NCBI GenBank assembly: GCA_019359015.1
Contig: JAHHID010000042.1
Location: 1-60,784, forward strand
DNA length: 60,784 bases
Source of the DNA: Spirirestis rafaelensis WJT71-NPBG6
Lineage (GTDB): Bacteria > Cyanobacteriota > Cyanobacteriia > Cyanobacteriales > Nostocaceae
Direction of reading: 5' to 3'
Translations under genes and position numbers: made by a program
Shown here: one piece after another, positions 9,701 through 17,923 of the stretch
How positions within the stretch are numbered: the first letter of the stretch is position 1
Layout of the letters: every line of letters begins with the position of its first letter
Notes under the pieces: generated by a model
What the model was told of the DNA's origin: nothing
The model's input: the letters and a program-made list of their open reading frames with translations, nothing else
The model's database searches: none

Positions 9701-9988
9701 ATGCTCACTAATGAAAACTTCCGCCTCATTAAAGAGGCGGTTTCTACAGACACGCAAGGTCGCATAATACTAGGAGAAAACGCTAAAACAAAAGTTTACC
9801 GAGTGATGCTCAATGACGCTGGACAAATTCTATTAGACCCAATAGACATTCATGAACAACAGCAGTGGTTATGGCAAAATCCAGAAGCACTAGCTGCTGT
9901 ACAGCGAGGGATTCAACAAGCCGAGGAAGGAGAAGTACATGATTTAGGTTCTTTTGCTGAATATGCAGACGTTGACATCGAAGATTAA
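9701..9988 (+). CDS. Putative antitoxin-like small protein
   Basis: 95 residues, acidic at the C-terminus (EEGEVHDLGSFAEYADVDIED). The middle (GRIILGENAKTKVYRVMLNDAGQILLDPI) looks like a short beta-rich DNA-binding or adaptor segment and the C-terminal tail is typical of toxin-neutralising extensions. Its stop overlaps the next start (TAATG), the arrangement of type II antitoxin-toxin operons. I do not recognise a named family. An antitoxin role is inferred from the neighbour. Confidence 0.6.
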   Translation: MLTNENFRLIKEAVSTDTQGRIILGENAKTKVYRVMLNDAGQILLDPIDIHEQQQWLWQNPEALAAVQRGIQQAEEGEVHDLGSFAEYADVDIED

Positions 9989-10278
9989 TGCAATTTAGAC
10001 TCCAATTCTCCACTCAAGCAAAAGATACTTTAGCTAATCTTGAACAAACAGAGCCTAAAAAGTACCGCAAGGTGATAAAAACTCTGGCATTAATGGAAAC
10101 TAATCTGCGCCATCCCAGTCTCCAAACTCACAAATATGATGCGCTTTCGGGTTCCGATGGGGAGGAGGTATTTGAGGCTTATGTTGAGAACAAAACGCCT
10201 GCTGCTTTTAGGGTTTTTTGGTACTACGGTCCAGACCAAGAAGTAATAACAATTTTAGCAATTACCTCCCATCCCTAG
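9988..10278 (+). CDS. RelE/ParE-like toxin candidate
   Basis: 96 residues with the RelE/ParE topology: beta-strand MQFRLQFSTQAKDTLANLE, two helices, then a C-terminal sheet with AFRVFWYYGPDQEVITILAITSH. The AFRVFW-Y...I.I.AI.SHP pattern is typical of this superfamily, whose members cleave ribosome-bound mRNA or inhibit gyrase. The ATG overlaps the upstream stop by one base. Toxicity is not proven; many chromosomal copies are inactive. Confidence 0.65.
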   Translation: MQFRLQFSTQAKDTLANLEQTEPKKYRKVIKTLALMETNLRHPSLQTHKYDALSGSDGEEVFEAYVENKTPAAFRVFWYYGPDQEVITILAITSHP

Positions 10279-10312
10279 AATTATGCTCTGTATAAGCATA
10301 ATTTTAGGAATA

Positions 10313-10981
10313 TCAATTCAGCACATCTTGTAATTTCGCCACCATCTCCGCACGCGCTGACACTTCCAGCTTGCGAAACATCCGCTTCAAAGCTTGCTTA
10401 ACTGAATTTTGGCTAATCCAAAGTTTTGTCCCAATTTCCGCGTTAGTTAAACCCTGCGCTACTAATTCGGCAATTTCTAATTCTCGTGGTGTCAGGCTAC
10501 TTGCTAACTGAGAATTAAATGTTACTGATTTGGTGCGTAAAGTTGCGAGTTTTGCTGACAAATGCAAGCACAAGGCGCTAAGGTCGGCTAAATCGTTGGC
10601 ATCAAAGGCAGGATTTCCGCTAAAACGGGCAAGGTTTAAGGTTCCAATAAGACGACCATCACAAATAATTGGACCAGTCATGACATGTTCGTGGTCTTGA
10701 CGCGGGCAAAGTTGTTTCCAGCTTGTTGGGGATAATATTAATTGTTCGTGAGTCGGTGCATGACGCTCGACTACATAACGTCCGATAGGGTTGCTTTCTA
10801 TACATACATCCGGGATATCTTGAATACCATCCTTTGCTGTGGATTGGTCATCAAGCAGATGAATACCCCAACGTTGCACACCAAAATGTTCGCCAACTGT
10901 TTCCATGATGGCAAGTTTAAGTTCTTGCTCGTTTTGGGCGTTGGCGATCGCATGAAATACGCTATGAAGAGAATTAGGCAT
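10313..10981 (-). CDS. GAF-domain LuxR-type transcriptional regulator
   Basis: About 222 residues when started at the ATG at 10981 (MPNSLHSVFHAIANAQNEQE); a TTG at 11008 is a weaker choice. Residues about 5-140 form a GAF-like sensor (GVQRWGIHLLD... GPIICDGRLIGTLNLAR). The C-terminal 65 residues are a LuxR HTH: LTPRELEIAELVAQGLTNAEIGTKLWISQNSVKQALKRMFRKLEVSARAEMV. The ligand is unknown. It lacks a receiver domain. It is divergent from the DUF3386 gene over about 100 bp and might regulate it. Confidence 0.82.
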   Translation of the reverse strand: MPNSLHSVFHAIANAQNEQELKLAIMETVGEHFGVQRWGIHLLDDQSTAKDGIQDIPDVCIESNPIGRYVVERHAPTHEQLILSPTSWKQLCPRQDHEHVMTGPIICDGRLIGTLNLARFSGNPAFDANDLADLSALCLHLSAKLATLRTKSVTFNSQLASSLTPRELEIAELVAQGLTNAEIGTKLWISQNSVKQALKRMFRKLEVSARAEMVAKLQDVLN

Positions 10982-11082
10982 AAGTGTACCCAGTTGGGGA
11001 CTAGGCAAGGCTCCATAATTACTTCTATGCTAATACCAGCGCATGTAAAACGTTAAGATAACTAGTAACGATAGGAAACTAA

Positions 11083-11739
11083 ATGACTGTTACACAAATT
11101 TCTGCCCAAGAACTTTTCCAGGCTGCTTATGAAAACCGCTACACTTGGGATAAAAATTTTCCCGGTTACACCGCAGATATCACCTTTAAGGAGGATGATA
11201 AGGTAATTACTGGTAAAATTCGCGTTAACGCCGATCTCAAGGCAGAAGTGTTTGATGTCGAAGATGAGCAAGCACAGAAAATTATTCACGGTCAAGCTTG
11301 GGAAATAGCAATTCATCGTGTCCGTCGCAGCTTTGAACAAACCCACAGCACCAATACGTTCAGCTATGGTAACACTGACGAAACTGGTGCAGTCGAGATT
11401 TTGGTCGGTGGTAAGTCTGAGGGCGATGGATACAAAGTCCGCAATAATGAAGTGTGCTACGTTCACCGTCTAATTCATGGTACTTTTGTCACGATTAATA
11501 CTTTCAGCAGTCACGATACTGGTGAGGGCTATTTATCCCACACTTATGACTCTGTATACCACGACCCGAAAACACGCGAACAAAGAGGTGGTAGAAGCGA
11601 ATTTACAGACGAGTATGAAAAGGTTGATAACTATTTTATCCTCAATCGTCGCGAAATTCGCACCCAAACAGAAGGACAAGTTTCAACTCAAGAATTTATC
11701 TTCTCGAATATCAAGTTGTTAGAACCTGTTGCAGGTTAA
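11083..11739 (+). CDS. DUF3386 family protein
   Basis: 218 residues, full length for the DUF3386 family found in cyanobacteria and plastids. It begins ISAQELFQAAYENRYTWDKNFPGYTADI and contains the repeated beta-strand pattern (GKIRVNADLKAEV, GTFVTINTFSSHDTGEGYLSHTYDSVYHDP). No signal peptide or membrane segment is visible. The function is not established. A HIP1-based hairpin with a T7 run follows as a terminator. Confidence 0.8.
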   Translation: MTVTQISAQELFQAAYENRYTWDKNFPGYTADITFKEDDKVITGKIRVNADLKAEVFDVEDEQAQKIIHGQAWEIAIHRVRRSFEQTHSTNTFSYGNTDETGAVEILVGGKSEGDGYKVRNNEVCYVHRLIHGTFVTINTFSSHDTGEGYLSHTYDSVYHDPKTREQRGGRSEFTDEYEKVDNYFILNRREIRTQTEGQVSTQEFIFSNIKLLEPVAG

Positions 11740-11768
11740 TTTTTGTCATTGATTAATTAAATAATCAG

Positions 11769-11811
11769 GCGATCGCATTTTGGAAGTTTTTCTCAGGCGA
11801 TCGCTTTTTTT
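11769..11811 (+). terminator. HIP1-paired intrinsic terminator after the DUF3386 gene
   Basis: Two self-complementary HIP1 octamers (GCGATCGC at 11769-11776 and 11797-11804) can pair as a stem around a 20-nt loop, followed by seven T residues. It sits 30 bp after the DUF3386 stop. Confidence 0.6.
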
Positions 11812-11888
11812 CAGCGTGTAATGCTCAAAAGATAAAATCAATTTATCACAACTAGCAAATTACTTATTTCCAAAAGCTAGTAAAAAAT

Positions 11889-12203
11889 ATGACACTATCT
11901 TCTAATCACACCCCGCGTCGAGGACGAGTATTTCCAGAAAATCAACTATCACCGGAAGAGAAAGCACGACGTAAAGCTGAGTGGGAAGAGTTTAATCAGC
12001 GTTGTCAAGTAATTTTTGAGCAAGTACAACCAGAGTTAATCAAAGAACACTACGATTGGTTTATATTTATTGAACCAGATAGCGGTGAGTATTTCATCGA
12101 TCCAGATGAAATGGTTGTCAGACAAAAGGCACGTGAAAAGCACCCTAATAAAGTATGCTTGATTCTCCGCATCAATGAAACTGGAGCCTGCGGCAGAATA
12201 TGA
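11889..12203 (+). CDS. Conserved hypothetical protein preceding a protease-like gene
   Basis: 104 residues, charged: SPEEKARRKAEWEEFNQRCQVIFEQVQPELIKEHYDWFIFIEPDSGEYFIDPDEMVVRQKAREKHP. The segment YDWFIFIEPDSGEYFID recurs in small cyanobacterial proteins encoded just before retropepsin-like genes. The last codon overlaps the next start by four bases (ATGA), so the two are translationally coupled and probably work as a pair. No enzymatic motif is visible. Confidence 0.7.
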   Translation: MTLSSNHTPRRGRVFPENQLSPEEKARRKAEWEEFNQRCQVIFEQVQPELIKEHYDWFIFIEPDSGEYFIDPDEMVVRQKAREKHPNKVCLILRINETGACGRI

Positions 12204-12565
12204 TTTACGGAGAATTTAACACTCAGGGTGAGTTAATCTTTGAAATCGGTTTAATTTCTGCTGATGGTGATATAATTCCAGTCCAGGCGCTTCTAGATAC
12301 AGGATTTACCGGTTGGCTGGCAATTGACAATCAAGATGCTCTGAGTTTGGGATGGCTTGTTGACATTAATCCTAGTAGAATGCAGACCGCAAGAGGCGAG
12401 GCACGATTTAATCTTTATCAAGGAAGCGTGCTTTTAGATGAAGAAGAGTTTGCAATTGCAGCATTGGGAGGAGATGAACTGCAAGATATCCTCTTGGGTG
12501 TACGTTGGTTGCAGACAAAGCGATTGCTAGCAGATTTTCCCGCAAGAGTGTTGACGCTGGGATAA
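12200..12565 (+). CDS. Retropepsin-like aspartyl protease, single domain
   Basis: 121 residues with the clan AA signature VQALLDTGFTGWLAI (Asp33-Thr-Gly) and the second hydrophobic motif DILLGVRWLQTKRLLADFP near the C-terminus. One lobe only, so an active enzyme would have to be a homodimer, as in retroviral proteases. It overlaps the upstream gene by ATGA, which suggests an operon whose first product may be a partner or substrate. Whether it is proteolytic in vivo is unknown. Confidence 0.75.
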   Translation: MIYGEFNTQGELIFEIGLISADGDIIPVQALLDTGFTGWLAIDNQDALSLGWLVDINPSRMQTARGEARFNLYQGSVLLDEEEFAIAALGGDELQDILLGVRWLQTKRLLADFPARVLTLG

Positions 12566-12650
12566 AAGCATATAGACGTTATTGAGTTTATGTCAAGGAT
12601 ATTTTTTGTCAATAATCTTAAATTAGAGTAGCGATCGCATTTATTTTTTC

Positions 12651-12902
12651 ACGTTTCGAGTTCAGAACACGAAGTTTCGAGATCAAAGGCTGACGTTTCG
12701 TGTTCGGAACACGAAGTTTCGAGATCAAAGGCTGACGTTTCGAGTTCGGAACACGGAGTTTCGAGATAAAAGGCTGACGTTTCGTGTTCAGAACACGAAG
12801 TTTCGAGAGCAAAGGCTGACGTTTCGTGTTCAGAACACGAAGTTTCGAGAGCAAAGGCTGACGTTTCGTGTTCGGAAGCTGAAGTTTGAAGATAAAAGAA
12901 TG
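12651..12902. repeat. Six-unit 42-bp tandem array, each unit carrying a 19-bp palindrome
   Basis: Units begin at 12651, 12693, 12735, 12777, 12819 and 12861. Each starts ACGTTTCG and holds the dyad TTCGTGTTC-N-GAACACGAA, exact in units 2, 4 and 5 and near-exact in 1 and 3, followed by GTTTCGAGATCAAAGGCTG. Unit 6 is degenerate. The period is 14 codons, so spurious open frames run through it on both strands. Confidence 0.9.
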
Positions 12903-12938
12903 TGCTTCATTCAATTGAAAAACGCTATTGAAACGGGA

Positions 12939-13096
12939 GCATCCCAATTTTGCCGCAATACCCTAGAAGGGTATCGCTATACGTACGAAGCCTGCCTTCG
13001 CAGGCTTGAATATTTATAGCCTGCGAAGGCAGGCTTTGTTTATTTAGCCCCAGGCTTCTAGCCTGTGGGCGTTTTTGCCAAATTGGGATGCTCGCT
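12939..13096. mobile_element. MITE-like element with terminal inverted repeats
   Basis: The outer arms GAGCATCCCAATTTTGCC (12942-12959) and the complement of GCAAATTGGGATGCTC-like sequence (about 13074-13093) are inverted. Inside lies a perfect 16-bp inverted repeat, GCCTGCCTTCGCAGGC at 12983-12998 and its complement at 13018-13033, plus CCCTAGAAGGG-type and CAGGCTTCTAGCCTG stems. About 155 bp, no coding capacity. This is consistent with a non-autonomous element; no target duplication was confirmed. Confidence 0.6.
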
Positions 13097-13108
13097 ATTC
13101 AAACAGAG

Positions 13109-13501
13109 TTAATTAATCAACTTGTGAATATTCTCTTCCCAATTCGCACCATCAAAAGGGACAACTTCAAAGTTTGACATCACATCACCATCAAGACACC
13201 GCACATTCACATCAATACAATCGGGGTGACTGCGCGGAATATAGAAAGAATGAATTCCACAAACAGAGCAAAATTTATGTTGAGCAACTCCCGTATTAAA
13301 TCTGTAGTTTGTCAACAAATCTTTCCCTTGCAGTAAAGTGAATTTATCTTGCTGCACAATTAAATGTAAAAAGCCCTTTTTTCTACAAATGGAACAATTG
13401 CAATCATCGATTTTGTGATTATCAACTACCACCCGAAAGCGCACTGCACCGCAATGACATCCACCTTCATAAGTTGCTGGTTGATTGGTATTTGTTGCCA
13501 T
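13109..13501 (-). CDS. GFA (CENP-V/GFA fold) zinc-binding protein
   Basis: 130 residues of the GFA family named after glutathione-dependent formaldehyde-activating enzyme. Zinc ligands are visible: GGCHCGAVRF (Cys15, Cys17), DCNCSICRKKG (Cys34, Cys36, Cys39) and FCSVCGIHSF (Cys78, Cys81). The full CxC...CxxC pattern is kept. The reaction is unproven for most members. The gene is 12 bp downstream of the coiled-coil membrane protein gene on the same strand, so probably co-transcribed. Confidence 0.83.
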   Translation of the reverse strand: MATNTNQPATYEGGCHCGAVRFRVVVDNHKIDDCNCSICRKKGFLHLIVQQDKFTLLQGKDLLTNYRFNTGVAQHKFCSVCGIHSFYIPRSHPDCIDVNVRCLDGDVMSNFEVVPFDGANWEENIHKLIN

Positions 13502-13513
13502 GTTAATTTACTA

Positions 13514-13861
13514 TCACCGTGACTCCAATTTAGCAACCCGCGCCTCTAATTTATTAACTTGTTGCTTGAGTTCAACTACTAAAGTTGCTAGTCTATCAAA
13601 CATCGGATCTTGTCGTGATACATTACGTCTGTTGTTACGCGCCGACTGTGGTAATGTAACTGGTAATCTTGAGGATGGGGAACGGTTTTGATTCAGCACA
13701 GACTCTATCTGATTTAACCGCGCCTCCACACGATTAACATCCGCTTCTAAGTTATAGAGACGGGATTCTACTAGCTGCGATAAGGCAGGGAACGATAAGA
13801 AACCGCCCCAAATAATAATTACCAAAAACACGGCGACACCAAGCGCCCACATTTTTTTCAT
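13514..13861 (-). CDS. Membrane-anchored coiled-coil protein, unknown function
   Basis: 115 residues from the ATG at 13861 (MKKMWALGVAVFLVIIIWGGFLSF), one N-terminal transmembrane helix. A heptad-like coiled coil follows (SRLYNLEADVNRVEARLNQIESVL), then a basic Ser/Pro/Arg linker and a second coiled coil at the C-terminus (LATLVVELKQQVNKLEARVAKLESR). A longer upstream frame comes from a palindromic repeat and is not used. It likely oligomerises at the membrane; nothing more can be said. Confidence 0.7.
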   Translation of the reverse strand: MKKMWALGVAVFLVIIIWGGFLSFPALSQLVESRLYNLEADVNRVEARLNQIESVLNQNRSPSSRLPVTLPQSARNNRRNVSRQDPMFDRLATLVVELKQQVNKLEARVAKLESR

Positions 13862-13869
13862 ATTATTGT

Positions 13870-13926
13870 CTAGCCTGCCTACGCAGGCTTTGTACGCACA
13901 ACGCTGCACCCTTCTAGGGTGAGGGC
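13870..13926. repeat. Dispersed palindromic repeat
   Basis: AGCCTGCCTACGCAGGCT (13874-13891) and CACCCTTCTAGGGTG (13906-13920) are the same families as in hyuA and at 40260-40320. They sit between the SDR-CIA30 gene and the coiled-coil gene. Confidence 0.7.
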
Positions 13927-13928
13927 AT

Positions 13929-15263
13929 TTATTTATCAGGTTGCAGATCAGAAAATAACCTCTGCCAATCGATAGAATTAGCGTTATTTTCTTTCTCTTT
14001 TACCTCAAAAGTGACATTACATGCCTTTGTTTGTTGTAGCGCTTGCACGCAAAGTTCAGCTACATCCTCGCGGCTGATTTTTCCTCTGATATTATCGCCT
14101 TGCTCAAAAACTAATTCCTTTCCTCCAGCTTCTTCAGTTAACGCACAAGGTCTAATAATTGTATAAGGAATTCCACTTTCTCTTAAACTATCTTCTCCCT
14201 TTAACTTCCAAGTCAAAATTCCCCCCAATTGATCATTTAATCTGACTGCTGGCGGTTCTTCCTCTAAATTAATTCCTGGTCGTCCAGGACGAGTTACACC
14301 CGCTGAACTCACAAGAACAAATTGTGGTAAAGTTTCCTTGCCATACGCTTTAATTGATTCCAACTGCAAAGCAAAACCACCATCAGAAAACTTAGGATTT
14401 AAAGCGCCATCGTATTCAAACTTACTTAACATCAATTGAAATGAACAGATTTTGCTCTTCTCAATTGGCGGACAATCTTTGACACTTTTTGCTCGAAATA
14501 CTGGAATCAAATTAGCAAAAGGGATGTGAATATCTATCCAACTATTTGCGACAGTATCGAAAGAATAGCCGTAACCAATACCATCCCATACTGCTTCTGT
14601 CCGCAGAAAGATTTTATAACGTTTACCGTCACCTCTAACGCGCAATTGTATACCTTCGTAACCAGATAAGTTGAAAGGTGGTGAAAAATTTGTAGTTCTG
14701 ACAGAAGCAAAACCTCCAGAATTTGCGGTGGAAACATTGCCGGTAAATAAAGCTGTGTTTTCCACAAATTGCATGTTACTTGCACTCACACCACCCATCA
14801 CCACATCATCCAAAGCACCCCAAGTATTCTTTAACTCGTCTGATATATTTGTGAAATCAAATATCACCTTTTCGCTCGATTTTTGCAGAGATTTCGCTGC
14901 CGCTTGTACCAAATTTTTCACACCTCGATATTCCACGTTTTCGGGAGTATCACCGACTACTTCTGGCAGGTAAAATTTGATGCCTTGGTTGTATTTGGCT
15001 CTATCTGCTGTGTCTCCCTCTACTGGCTGCACCCGCACTGCTGTACAAGACACGACAGCTTCGATATTACTCATCACCAGGGAAGTTAAAGTTTCCGGTT
15101 TAGTAATATCCGCAGCAATTAAGTCAACATCATTACCCAAAATAGACCGTGCTTTGTCGATATCGCGCACGAGACATTGCACTTTATAACCTTTTTCAAG
15201 CAGTCGTCGCACGACTCGCTTACCGACACCACCCGTCGCACCTGCTACTAATATCGCTCCCAC
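13929..15263 (-). CDS. NAD(P)-binding SDR protein with an inserted CIA30 domain
   Basis: 444 residues. The N-terminus AILVAGATGGVGKRVVRRLLEKGYKVQCLVRD is a Rossmann fold with a TGxxGxxG-like motif. Around residues 135-310 lies a CIA30 domain (IFDFTNISDELKNTWGALDDVVMGGVSAS... LRVRGDGKRYKIFLRT), named after a mitochondrial complex I assembly factor. The SDR fold then resumes (QFVLVSSAGVTRPG, GIPYTIIRPCALTEEAGG). The nested architecture occurs in cyanobacteria and plants. A role in assembly or photosynthetic electron transport is plausible but not shown here. First gene of a likely three-gene minus-strand run. Confidence 0.82.
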   Translation of the reverse strand: MGAILVAGATGGVGKRVVRRLLEKGYKVQCLVRDIDKARSILGNDVDLIAADITKPETLTSLVMSNIEAVVSCTAVRVQPVEGDTADRAKYNQGIKFYLPEVVGDTPENVEYRGVKNLVQAAAKSLQKSSEKVIFDFTNISDELKNTWGALDDVVMGGVSASNMQFVENTALFTGNVSTANSGGFASVRTTNFSPPFNLSGYEGIQLRVRGDGKRYKIFLRTEAVWDGIGYGYSFDTVANSWIDIHIPFANLIPVFRAKSVKDCPPIEKSKICSFQLMLSKFEYDGALNPKFSDGGFALQLESIKAYGKETLPQFVLVSSAGVTRPGRPGINLEEEPPAVRLNDQLGGILTWKLKGEDSLRESGIPYTIIRPCALTEEAGGKELVFEQGDNIRGKISREDVAELCVQALQQTKACNVTFEVKEKENNANSIDWQRLFSDLQPDK

Positions 15264-15390
15264 GCTTTTTCCTCCTAATGCTTTATCTTTATTATCGTTG
15301 GGACAACAGATGAACGAGTGGAGAAGTTATTTACAGCAATTTTCAGTTAAGTAGATCGCGCAGACCTCTCTCCAAACCTCTCTCTCTTGA

Positions 15391-15426
15391 AAAGCTTTGA
15401 TCGGAGGAAACCTCCGCTCAAACTTT
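15391..15426. repeat. Palindromic repeat, AAGCTTTGATCGGAGG family
   Basis: AAAGCTTTGATCGGAGG pairs with CCTCCGCTCAAACTTTT around a short loop; it is followed by CTCCGACGCGGAG. Related copies are at 7395-7433 and 35688-35729. It occupies part of the 268-bp gap before the photolyase gene. Confidence 0.7.
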
Positions 15427-15531
15427 TCGCTCCGACGCGGAGAGAGGCTTTGACTTTCCCCCTTAAAAGCCAGGGAAGGGCGAACTCTGCGAAAAATGCC
15501 AAAATATAAATAAGATTAATAGTACATATGT

Positions 15532-17076
15532 ATGCACATTCTTTGGTTTCGACGAGACTTGCGGCTAAATGACAACGAAAGTGTCGCGAATTCGACTGCT
15601 AACAATGCGGAAGTGTTACCGTGCTTTATCATTGATCCGTGGTTTTATCAGCAACCAGAGGTAGGTAAAGCGCGTGTAAGGTTTTTGTTTGAGTCTTTAG
15701 AAAATTTAGACCGCAATTTACGCTCTTTGGGTAGTCGGCTGTATTTATTTGAGGGGAATTCTCTAGATATTTTACAGCAGTTGACAAGACAACTAATGGA
15801 GGAGCCTGAGAAACCGAAGCTTTATTTCAATCGAGATGTGCAAGTTGAGTATGGTATTGAACGCGATCGCGCGATCGCAAGCTTCTACCAACAACTCAAT
15901 CTCGACTGTCACATCGGTCTAAATAACTTTGTGCAAACCGACGACGAACACCGCGACCGATGGTTTGATGAATATTACACTTATATTAGACAATCCCCAC
16001 ACCCAACTCCAACTCAGATAAATACCCCGAAGCGTTCGTTTAAGTTACCGCAAATCACCATAAAACAACTTAAGCAAAAGTACAGCGCTTTTTGGGAAAC
16101 AGAGCAAGTTTACTTTAAGGGTGGAGAAAAGCAAGCTTTGACCACTTTAGATTCATTTCTGAAGCGCAGATTCCACGGTTATCACTGGAAGCTTTCACAA
16201 CCGTGGTTAGCTCAAGCTGGGTCAACGTCTCACCTTTCACCTCATCTGGCATTTGGTACTATCAGCGTGAGAAATGTCTATCAACGCACCAAAGCAAGAG
16301 CAGCAGAACTTGTCAATGAGCCGAAAGCGGAATTTTCTTTAAAAACGTTTCGCGATCGCTTGCGTTGGCACGATAGCTTTACTCAACGGTTGTACTTTCA
16401 TCCCGAAATAGCACACACCAATCGTTATCCTGAGTTTGATGAGTATTATACACCAACAGAATTAACTCCACAACAACAAGAGTTATTTCAAGCTTGGCAG
16501 CAAGGTGTAACTGGTTTCCCGCTACTCGATGCCAGTATGCGCCAATTGCAAACAATGGGCTGGATGAACTTTCGGATGCGGGCAATGTGTGCTACATTCT
16601 TAACAATTAATTGTGGTATATCTTGGCATCATGGCGCACGTCACTACATGAATTATCTCGTGGATGGTGATTTAGCAATTAACAATTGGCAATGGCAGAT
16701 GCAAGCTGGAATCACCAATCCTTTAAGTGACACTTTCCGCATTTATAATCCCAACAAAAACATTCCCGAAAAAGATGCAAATGGTCGCTTTCTTAACTAT
16801 TGGCTTAGAGAACTACATAGTTACAGCTTAAGCGAAATTCTTGATGGAGCGTACATCAACAAAGGTGAATATCCTGCACCTATTTTAGATTGGTCAAAGA
16901 CTCGGTTGATAAATGGCAAAATTGTCTCAGACATTCGCAAGCGCGTGCGGGAACGTATAATTTCCGAGGGTGGTGAAGATTATGAAAACGCGATCATTAC
17001 TAAAAAAACCGTAAATAAATACGTTGAATCCAAAGACAAACAATACCAACAATTTAAGCAGATGTCTCAGCAATAA
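15532..17076 (+). CDS. Photolyase/cryptochrome family FAD protein
   Basis: 514 residues. The N-terminal antenna-type Rossmann domain opens with ILWFRRDLRLNDNESVANS. The C-terminal FAD domain shows FGTISVRNVYQ, FRDRLRWHDSFTQRLYFHPE, GVTGFPLLDASMRQLQTMGWMNFRMRAMCATFL and YLVDGDLAINNWQWQMQAGI. These are typical of class I-like photolyases. It differs clearly from the second photolyase at 54827, so the two are not recent duplicates. DNA repair or blue-light signalling are both possible; the conserved core favours an FAD-binding repair-type enzyme. Confidence 0.85.
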   Translation: MHILWFRRDLRLNDNESVANSTANNAEVLPCFIIDPWFYQQPEVGKARVRFLFESLENLDRNLRSLGSRLYLFEGNSLDILQQLTRQLMEEPEKPKLYFNRDVQVEYGIERDRAIASFYQQLNLDCHIGLNNFVQTDDEHRDRWFDEYYTYIRQSPHPTPTQINTPKRSFKLPQITIKQLKQKYSAFWETEQVYFKGGEKQALTTLDSFLKRRFHGYHWKLSQPWLAQAGSTSHLSPHLAFGTISVRNVYQRTKARAAELVNEPKAEFSLKTFRDRLRWHDSFTQRLYFHPEIAHTNRYPEFDEYYTPTELTPQQQELFQAWQQGVTGFPLLDASMRQLQTMGWMNFRMRAMCATFLTINCGISWHHGARHYMNYLVDGDLAINNWQWQMQAGITNPLSDTFRIYNPNKNIPEKDANGRFLNYWLRELHSYSLSEILDGAYINKGEYPAPILDWSKTRLINGKIVSDIRKRVRERIISEGGEDYENAIITKKTVNKYVESKDKQYQQFKQMSQQ

Positions 17077-17100
17077 CAAAGCTAGGACTAAACCTGTAAA

Positions 17101-17155
17101 ACTCGTAGTAAGCGCTTTAGCCCTTATCTTAAGCACTTTAGTGCTTACTACGAGT
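17101..17155. repeat. Long inverted repeat between convergent genes
   Basis: ACTCGTAGTAAGC (17101-17113) and GCTTACTACGAGT (17143-17155) are perfect 13-bp arms, with inner AGCGCTTTAGCCC and AAGCACTTTAGTGCTT. It lies between the convergent photolyase and dienelactone hydrolase-like genes and could serve as a bidirectional stop. Partial copies are at 4102, 4942 and 25762. Confidence 0.75.
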
Positions 17156-17182
17156 AAAATTACTTGAAAACTTGCTTTTTCT

Positions 17183-17923
17183 TCAAACCGCAAACATCCG
17201 CTCAAAGAAAGCTATTATTTCCGACCAAGCAGAGGTAGTAGCAGCAGAATCGTAGCGATAACCGTCGTCGCGCATGAAAGTATGTTCGGCTTCATACAAG
17301 AAAACTTGGTGAGGTATACCAGCATTCTCAAGTGCTTTAATTAAAATTTGGCGGTCTGCTTCTGGGATATGGGGGTCAAGAGTACCGAACACCATTAGCA
17401 TTTCCCCTTTGATTTCGCTCACCCGCTTGATTGTATCAGCTATCCCTTTACCGAGTTTACCACTCGGAATACCTGTAGGATAGCAGCAGGCTGCTGCCTT
17501 AATTTCGCTTTCAAAGGCTGCCCGAAAAGCTAAATGTCCACCAATACAAAAGCCGAGAGTGCCTATTTGACCACTAGAAACCGAACTTTCTGCTTTGAGG
17601 AATTCTATCACAGCACGGCAATCAGCATCATAATGAGCGATCGCAGTTCGCCGAGCATTATCATTACCCCGCATCCGACCAATATCGTCTGGTTCAATCA
17701 CTAAACCAACTGGTTCAGTTCGATGAAAAATTTCTGGAGCTGCTACCACATAGCCATATCCTGCCAAGTAGTTAGCTAAACGAATCATTGCACCGCCTAA
17801 CTGATAAATATCACTATAAAATATAATACCTGGGTAATTTCCTGGGGAAGAAGGTGCTGCTATATAAACACGCATTAAACTGTCATCAACTCTTAACTCG
17901 ACATTGCGCTTAGTAATTTGCAC
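17183..17923 (-). CDS. Dienelactone hydrolase family protein
   Basis: Alpha/beta hydrolase of about 246 residues. The nucleophile elbow GFCIGG has Cys instead of Ser, the hallmark of dienelactone hydrolases; the acid and base appear as FGTLDPHIPEAD and EAEHTFMRDDGYRYD (His). I place the start at GTG 17923 because AGGAG (17932-17936 on the complement) is eight bases upstream; an in-frame ATG at 17944 would remove that leader. The substrate is unknown. Confidence 0.85.
   Translation of the reverse strand: MQITKRNVELRVDDSLMRVYIAAPSSPGNYPGIIFYSDIYQLGGAMIRLANYLAGYGYVVAAPEIFHRTEPVGLVIEPDDIGRMRGNDNARRTAIAHYDADCRAVIEFLKAESSVSSGQIGTLGFCIGGHLAFRAAFESEIKAAACCYPTGIPSGKLGKGIADTIKRVSEIKGEMLMVFGTLDPHIPEADRQILIKALENAGIPHQVFLYEAEHTFMRDDGYRYDSAATTSAWSEIIAFFERMFAV

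Noticed and set aside
12651-12902. CRISPR array
   Set aside because: All 42 bp of each unit are repeated with no unique spacers, and no cas genes are present.
12618-12947. 109-residue repeat protein on the minus strand
   Set aside because: The open frame exists only because the repeat period is a multiple of three; other frames are open too, and the plus strand also reads open. No start context.
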